Positions 5,886 through 8,632 of a stretch of DNA of 8,632 bases are shown here, one piece after another. The first letter of the stretch is position 1. Every line of letters starts with the position of its first letter. This stretch comes from Coriobacteriia bacterium (GTDB taxonomy: Bacteria > Actinomycetota > Coriobacteriia > Anaerosomatales > SLCP01), in assembly GCA_007125735.1 (NCBI GenBank), contig SLCP01000216.1:1-8632 (forward strand). Reading direction: 5' to 3'. A program made the position numbers and the translations under genes. The notes under the pieces were generated by a model. It was not told where the DNA came from and searched no databases. It saw only the letters and a list, made by a program, of their open reading frames with translations.

Positions 5886-5914
5886 TTGACGTGGAATACC
5901 CCGACGGGTATACT
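5886..5914 (+). promoter_or_regulatory. Near-consensus sigma-70-type promoter of the FAD/Fe-S oxidoreductase
   Basis: TTGACG (5886-5891) and TATACT (5909-5914) are separated by exactly 17 bases. Transcription would begin near 5921, giving a leader of about 90 bases before ATG 6012. This is the best promoter in the window and lies in the divergent gap with the HAD gene. Confidence 0.85.
5896..5911. promoter_or_regulatory. Palindromic operator in the promoter spacer
   Basis: ATACCC-CGAC-GGGTAT is an inverted repeat with two perfect 6-base arms, lying between the -35 and -10 boxes and covering the start of the -10. A protein bound here would block RNA polymerase. The ATACCC/GGGTAT form resembles operators of the CsoR/RcnR/CstR regulator family as I recall them. 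The regulator itself is not in the window, so this assignment is an inference. Confidence 0.6.
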
Positions 5915-5931
5915 CTGATTGTGTGAAACAA

Positions 5932-6011
5932 TGAGCAAAGTACAAAACGAACACTTCAGGCCATGTGTCCGGGCAGATCGTGAACCTCGGTGGACGGAAG
6001 GACGTGTGTCG
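5932..6011 (+). other. Untranslated leader of the FAD/Fe-S gene
   Basis: The stretch between the promoter and the chosen start is in frame with the gene from ATG 5931, but the product would be polar, unlike family N-termini, and no ribosome site precedes it. Transcription is predicted to begin only about 10 bases before 5931. I read it as leader. The ribosome site GGAAGG is at 5996-6001. Confidence 0.5.
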
Positions 6012-8632
6012 ATGTCAGCGGTGAATGGACGGGTAGCGGGTCAGCTCGAGAAGCTCTTTGGAGATCGGGTCAGAACCGACCGCGTCGAGCGGAAGATGTA
6101 CTCCTTCGACATCGGGGCGATGCCGCGGCTCGTCAAACCGTTCATGCCGACAGGCTTGGCCGGCGCGGTGGTACGTCCCAAGACCGAGGTGGACGTCGTC
6201 GAACTCGTGAGACTCGCACAGCGCGAGGGAGTCCCGGTAGTGCCGCGCGGGTGGGCCACGTCCGGTTACGGCGGGGTACTTCCTGTCGAGGGCGCGATCG
6301 TCGCGGACATGTCCGGCATGAACCGGGTGCTCTCGGTCGATCTCAAGGAGTCGACCGTGACCGTGCAAGCCTCGGCGATATGGCAGGAGATCGAGCGCGA
6401 GCTGAACAAGGACGGGCTCGCGCTGCGGCTGTATCCCTCCTCCACGCCGTCGTCGGGAGCTGCCGGATGGCTTGCCCAAGGTGGTGCGGGTTTCGGTTCC
6501 TACGAGTACGGGACGTTCAAAGAGAACGTCGTCTCCGCACGCGTCGTCCTCCCGAGCGGGGAGATCCGCGAGTTCGTCGGCCAGGAGCTTCAGGACTACG
6601 TAGCCGATGCTGAGGGCATCACCGGGATCATCACAGAGCTGACCTTCCGTGTCCGTCCGTTGGAGCCCGAGATCCACCGGGCCTTCGCGTTTGCGGACGC
6701 TGCATCGCTCGGTGCGGCGCTTGGTGCCATCTCGGCCGAGCAGGTCCCCGTCTGGTCGATGACGTTCTTGAACCCCGAGTCGGTTCGGCTCAAGAAGCAG
6801 CTTCCGCACCGGCACGGCCACCCCTACGAGATGGCCCACCCGCACGTCGCCCCCGAACTCCCCGAGGCCTACATCGCGGTGATCGCGTACCCGGAGTCGC
6901 GGTACGCTGCGGTTCACGAGCCGCTCGAGCGCATCGTGCAGGAGAGCGGCGGCACCGACCTCGGTCCCGACGTCGCCGAGCACGAATGGGAGCTGCGCTT
7001 CGCGCCGATGCGCCTCAAGCGGATCGGTCCGTCGCTTGTCCCGACCGAAGTCGTCGTTCCTCTCGCCGAGATGCCGGCGGTGCTCGCCGAGATCGACGAG
7101 AAGATCGACCAACCCTTCATCCTCGAAGGCATGCACGCGAAGGGTGACGAGGTCGTGCTCCTCGGCTTCATCCCGCACGACGAGCGCTCATTCGCGTTCA
7201 ACGTAGCGTTCGCGCTGTCGCTCTCGGTCATCAGGATCGCCAAGGCGCACGGGGGCTCGGCGTACTCGACAGGCGTGTACTTCTGCCGCGAGGCCGAGAG
7301 CGTGCTCGGACCCGAGAAGGTCACGGCGCTTGCCGCCTACAAAGCCGATGTCGATCCCACGGGGATCATGAACCCCAAGAAGGTCCTCGGCAGAGGACTC
7401 GTCGATGTGTTGATGGGAAGCGCAGCGGCGATGGAGCCGCTCGTGAGACCCATCGCGAACGCGGCGAAGCCTCCTGCGCGCTCGGCAGACCTCGCAGAGG
7501 TGCGTGGCGTGCCCGGCGAGGTCGGGTTCATGTCGTACGCGTGCGCGCGCTGCGGCTACTGCGTACCCACGTGCGAGCAGTACTCTGGTCGCGGTTGGGA
7601 GTCTCACTCGCCGAGGGGCAAGTACGCCTACCTGCGCGAGGTCATGGAAGGCCGCGAGAAGTTCGATCGCAGCGCCGTCGACACGTTCCTCGTATGCACC
7701 ACGTGCGAGGTGTGCAACACTCGCTGCCAACTCCAGCTGCCCATCGAGCACAACTGGATGGCTATGCGCGGCAAGCTCGTTCACGAGGAGAAGCTCGGTA
7801 CGTTCCCGCCGTTCGAGATGATGGCTGCGTCCCTGCGGGGCGAGAACGACATCTGGGCAGGCAAGCGCGAGAACCGTGCGAACTGGGTGCCCGACGACAT
7901 AAAGCCCAAGATCAAGGACGCCGGCGAGATCATGTACTTCGCGGGCTGTACCGCGAGCTACGTGGAGACCGATGTGGCCGAGGCGAGCATCCGTCTGCTC
8001 ACCGACGCGGGATACGACATCTCGTACATGGGCACGGACGAAGCATGCTGCGGCATACCGATGAAGGTGGCCGGTAAGTGGGACGTGTTCGAGGAGATCT
8101 ACGAGCACAACGTCGCCGAGGCCAAGAAGCGCGGCGCGAAGACGATCGTCACGTCGTGCCCGGCGTGCGCGCTCGTATGGAAGGAGCTCTACGCGAACCT
8201 CGCCTCCGAGCGCGGCGACGAGTACGAACTCGAGGTCAAGCACTACTCGGAGCTGGTGAGCGAGGCGCTCGGTGACGGCCGGCTCGAACTCGAGAATCCT
8301 ATCGAAGGACGCATCACGTTCCACGACTCGTGCCATGCCGGACGAGCCCAGGGCCTCTACGAGCCGCCGCGCGAGATGCTCAAGGCGATCCCGGGCGTCG
8401 ACTACGTCGAGATGGAGCACAACCGCGAAGAGGGCTTGTGCTGCGGCTCGGTATTGACGCTCGTAGGCGAGATGCCGGTGGCGCCCGTCCTCGGCAAGCA
8501 CCGGTTGCAAGAAGCGGTCGATGTCGGCGCGGACACCGTCGTCGCACTCTGCCCGTGCTGTCAGGTCCAGTTGCGCGACAGCAACATCAAGAACGACCTC
8601 GGACTGAAGATCGACGACCTGTCGCGCATCGT
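6012..8632 (+). CDS. FAD-binding oxidase fused to Fe-S/CCG-domain protein (GlcD-GlcF/HdrD-like), 3' end cut off
   Basis: The first 873 residues of a large fused oxidoreductase; the frame is open from 6012 to the window edge. Residues about 50-200 are a PCMH-type FAD-binding domain (PRGWATSGYGG, then SSGAAGWLAQGG), and the flavin oxidase C-terminal domain ends near residue 460 (DPTGIMNPKKVLG). Two CxxCxxCxxxC motifs (Cys511/514/517/521 and Cys562/565/568/572) should bind two [4Fe-4S] clusters. Two cysteine-rich CCG domains follow: Cys646...Cys679-Cys680...Cys716/719 and Cys774...Cys810-Cys811...Cys847/850, as in GlpC, GlcF and HdrB/D. Such enzymes oxidise 2-hydroxy acids or similar compounds and pass electrons on. 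The HxGDGNxH and EHG motifs of GlcD/D-lactate dehydrogenases are not seen, so the substrate is unknown. No signal or membrane segment is evident. Start ATG 6012 or GTG 6006 follows GGAAGG; an in-frame ATG at 5931 has no ribosome site. Confidence 0.92.
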   Translation, partial: MSAVNGRVAGQLEKLFGDRVRTDRVERKMYSFDIGAMPRLVKPFMPTGLAGAVVRPKTEVDVVELVRLAQREGVPVVPRGWATSGYGGVLPVEGAIVADMSGMNRVLSVDLKESTVTVQASAIWQEIERELNKDGLALRLYPSSTPSSGAAGWLAQGGAGFGSYEYGTFKENVVSARVVLPSGEIREFVGQELQDYVADAEGITGIITELTFRVRPLEPEIHRAFAFADAASLGAALGAISAEQVPVWSMTFLNPESVRLKKQLPHRHGHPYEMAHPHVAPELPEAYIAVIAYPESRYAAVHEPLERIVQESGGTDLGPDVAEHEWELRFAPMRLKRIGPSLVPTEVVVPLAEMPAVLAEIDEKIDQPFILEGMHAKGDEVVLLGFIPHDERSFAFNVAFALSLSVIRIAKAHGGSAYSTGVYFCREAESVLGPEKVTALAAYKADVDPTGIMNPKKVLGRGLVDVLMGSAAAMEPLVRPIANAAKPPARSADLAEVRGVPGEVGFMSYACARCGYCVPTCEQYSGRGWESHSPRGKYAYLREVMEGREKFDRSAVDTFLVCTTCEVCNTRCQLQLPIEHNWMAMRGKLVHEEKLGTFPPFEMMAASLRGENDIWAGKRENRANWVPDDIKPKIKDAGEIMYFAGCTASYVETDVAEASIRLLTDAGYDISYMGTDEACCGIPMKVAGKWDVFEEIYEHNVAEAKKRGAKTIVTSCPACALVWKELYANLASERGDEYELEVKHYSELVSEALGDGRLELENPIEGRITFHDSCHAGRAQGLYEPPREMLKAIPGVDYVEMEHNREEGLCCGSVLTLVGEMPVAPVLGKHRLQEAVDVGADTVVALCPCCQVQLRDSNIKNDLGLKIDDLSRI

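Noticed and set aside
6015..8510. Long minus-strand ORFs of 387 and 440 codons opposite the FAD/Fe-S gene
   Set aside because: They are antisense shadows caused by GC-biased third positions. The plus strand has continuous flavin and Fe-S motifs.

Overview
The window is a GC-rich, gene-dense stretch from an anaerobic bacterium. The gene content is a respiratory uptake hydrogenase with a membrane b-type cytochrome, a radical-SAM HemN-like protein, and a fused flavin/iron-sulfur oxidoreductase of the GlcD-GlcF/heterodisulfide-reductase type. Codon use is strongly G/C at third positions. This would fit a high-GC anaerobic lineage, for example a deep-branching actinobacterium of the Coriobacteriia/OPB41 type, but that placement is an inference from gene content and not shown by any marker gene here.

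Layout. On the minus strand, reading from 4020 down to 527, is a three-gene hydrogenase operon: small subunit with Tat signal (4020-2851), large subunit (2851-1205), and diheme-type cytochrome b (1204-527). A 12-bp hairpin terminator follows at 465-493. Below it is a minus-strand HemN-like radical SAM gene cut by the window edge (403-1). Upstream of the operon is a roughly 520-base divergent intergenic region (4021-4544). Rightward from it run a small acidic protein (4545-4760) and a DUF2249 protein (4795-5067). A convergent HAD-family phosphatase lies at 5095-5793 on the minus strand. A divergent promoter with a near-consensus sigma-70 core and a palindrome in its spacer then drives a large FAD + Fe-S fusion oxidoreductase (from 6012) that runs off the right edge.

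Main result. A conventional reading ends the large subunit at a TGA (1286-1288) immediately after ...RSFDP, losing the nickel-ligating C-terminal motif. Reading through this in-frame TGA as selenocysteine gives DP-U-VGCAVH, a complete nickel-binding motif with Sec in place of the first Cys, plus a normal cleavable C-terminal tail. The frame then ends at TAG directly abutting the cytochrome b ATG. A perfect 7-bp hairpin with a 6-nt loop sits at the spacing expected of a bacterial SECIS element. The small subunit has Cys where standard [NiFe] enzymes have Pro at the medial cluster, the known companion feature of [NiFeSe] hydrogenases. The operon therefore encodes a membrane-anchored, cytochrome-b-linked [NiFeSe] hydrogenase that standard gene calling would truncate.

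How the parts work together. H2 would be oxidised outside the membrane at the NiFeSe site, with electrons passing through three predicted [4Fe-4S] clusters to cytochrome b and the quinone pool. The FAD/Fe-S fusion is a second, independently regulated redox enzyme of unknown substrate. No selenocysteine machinery (selA, selB, selC, selD) and no hydrogenase maturation genes are in the window.
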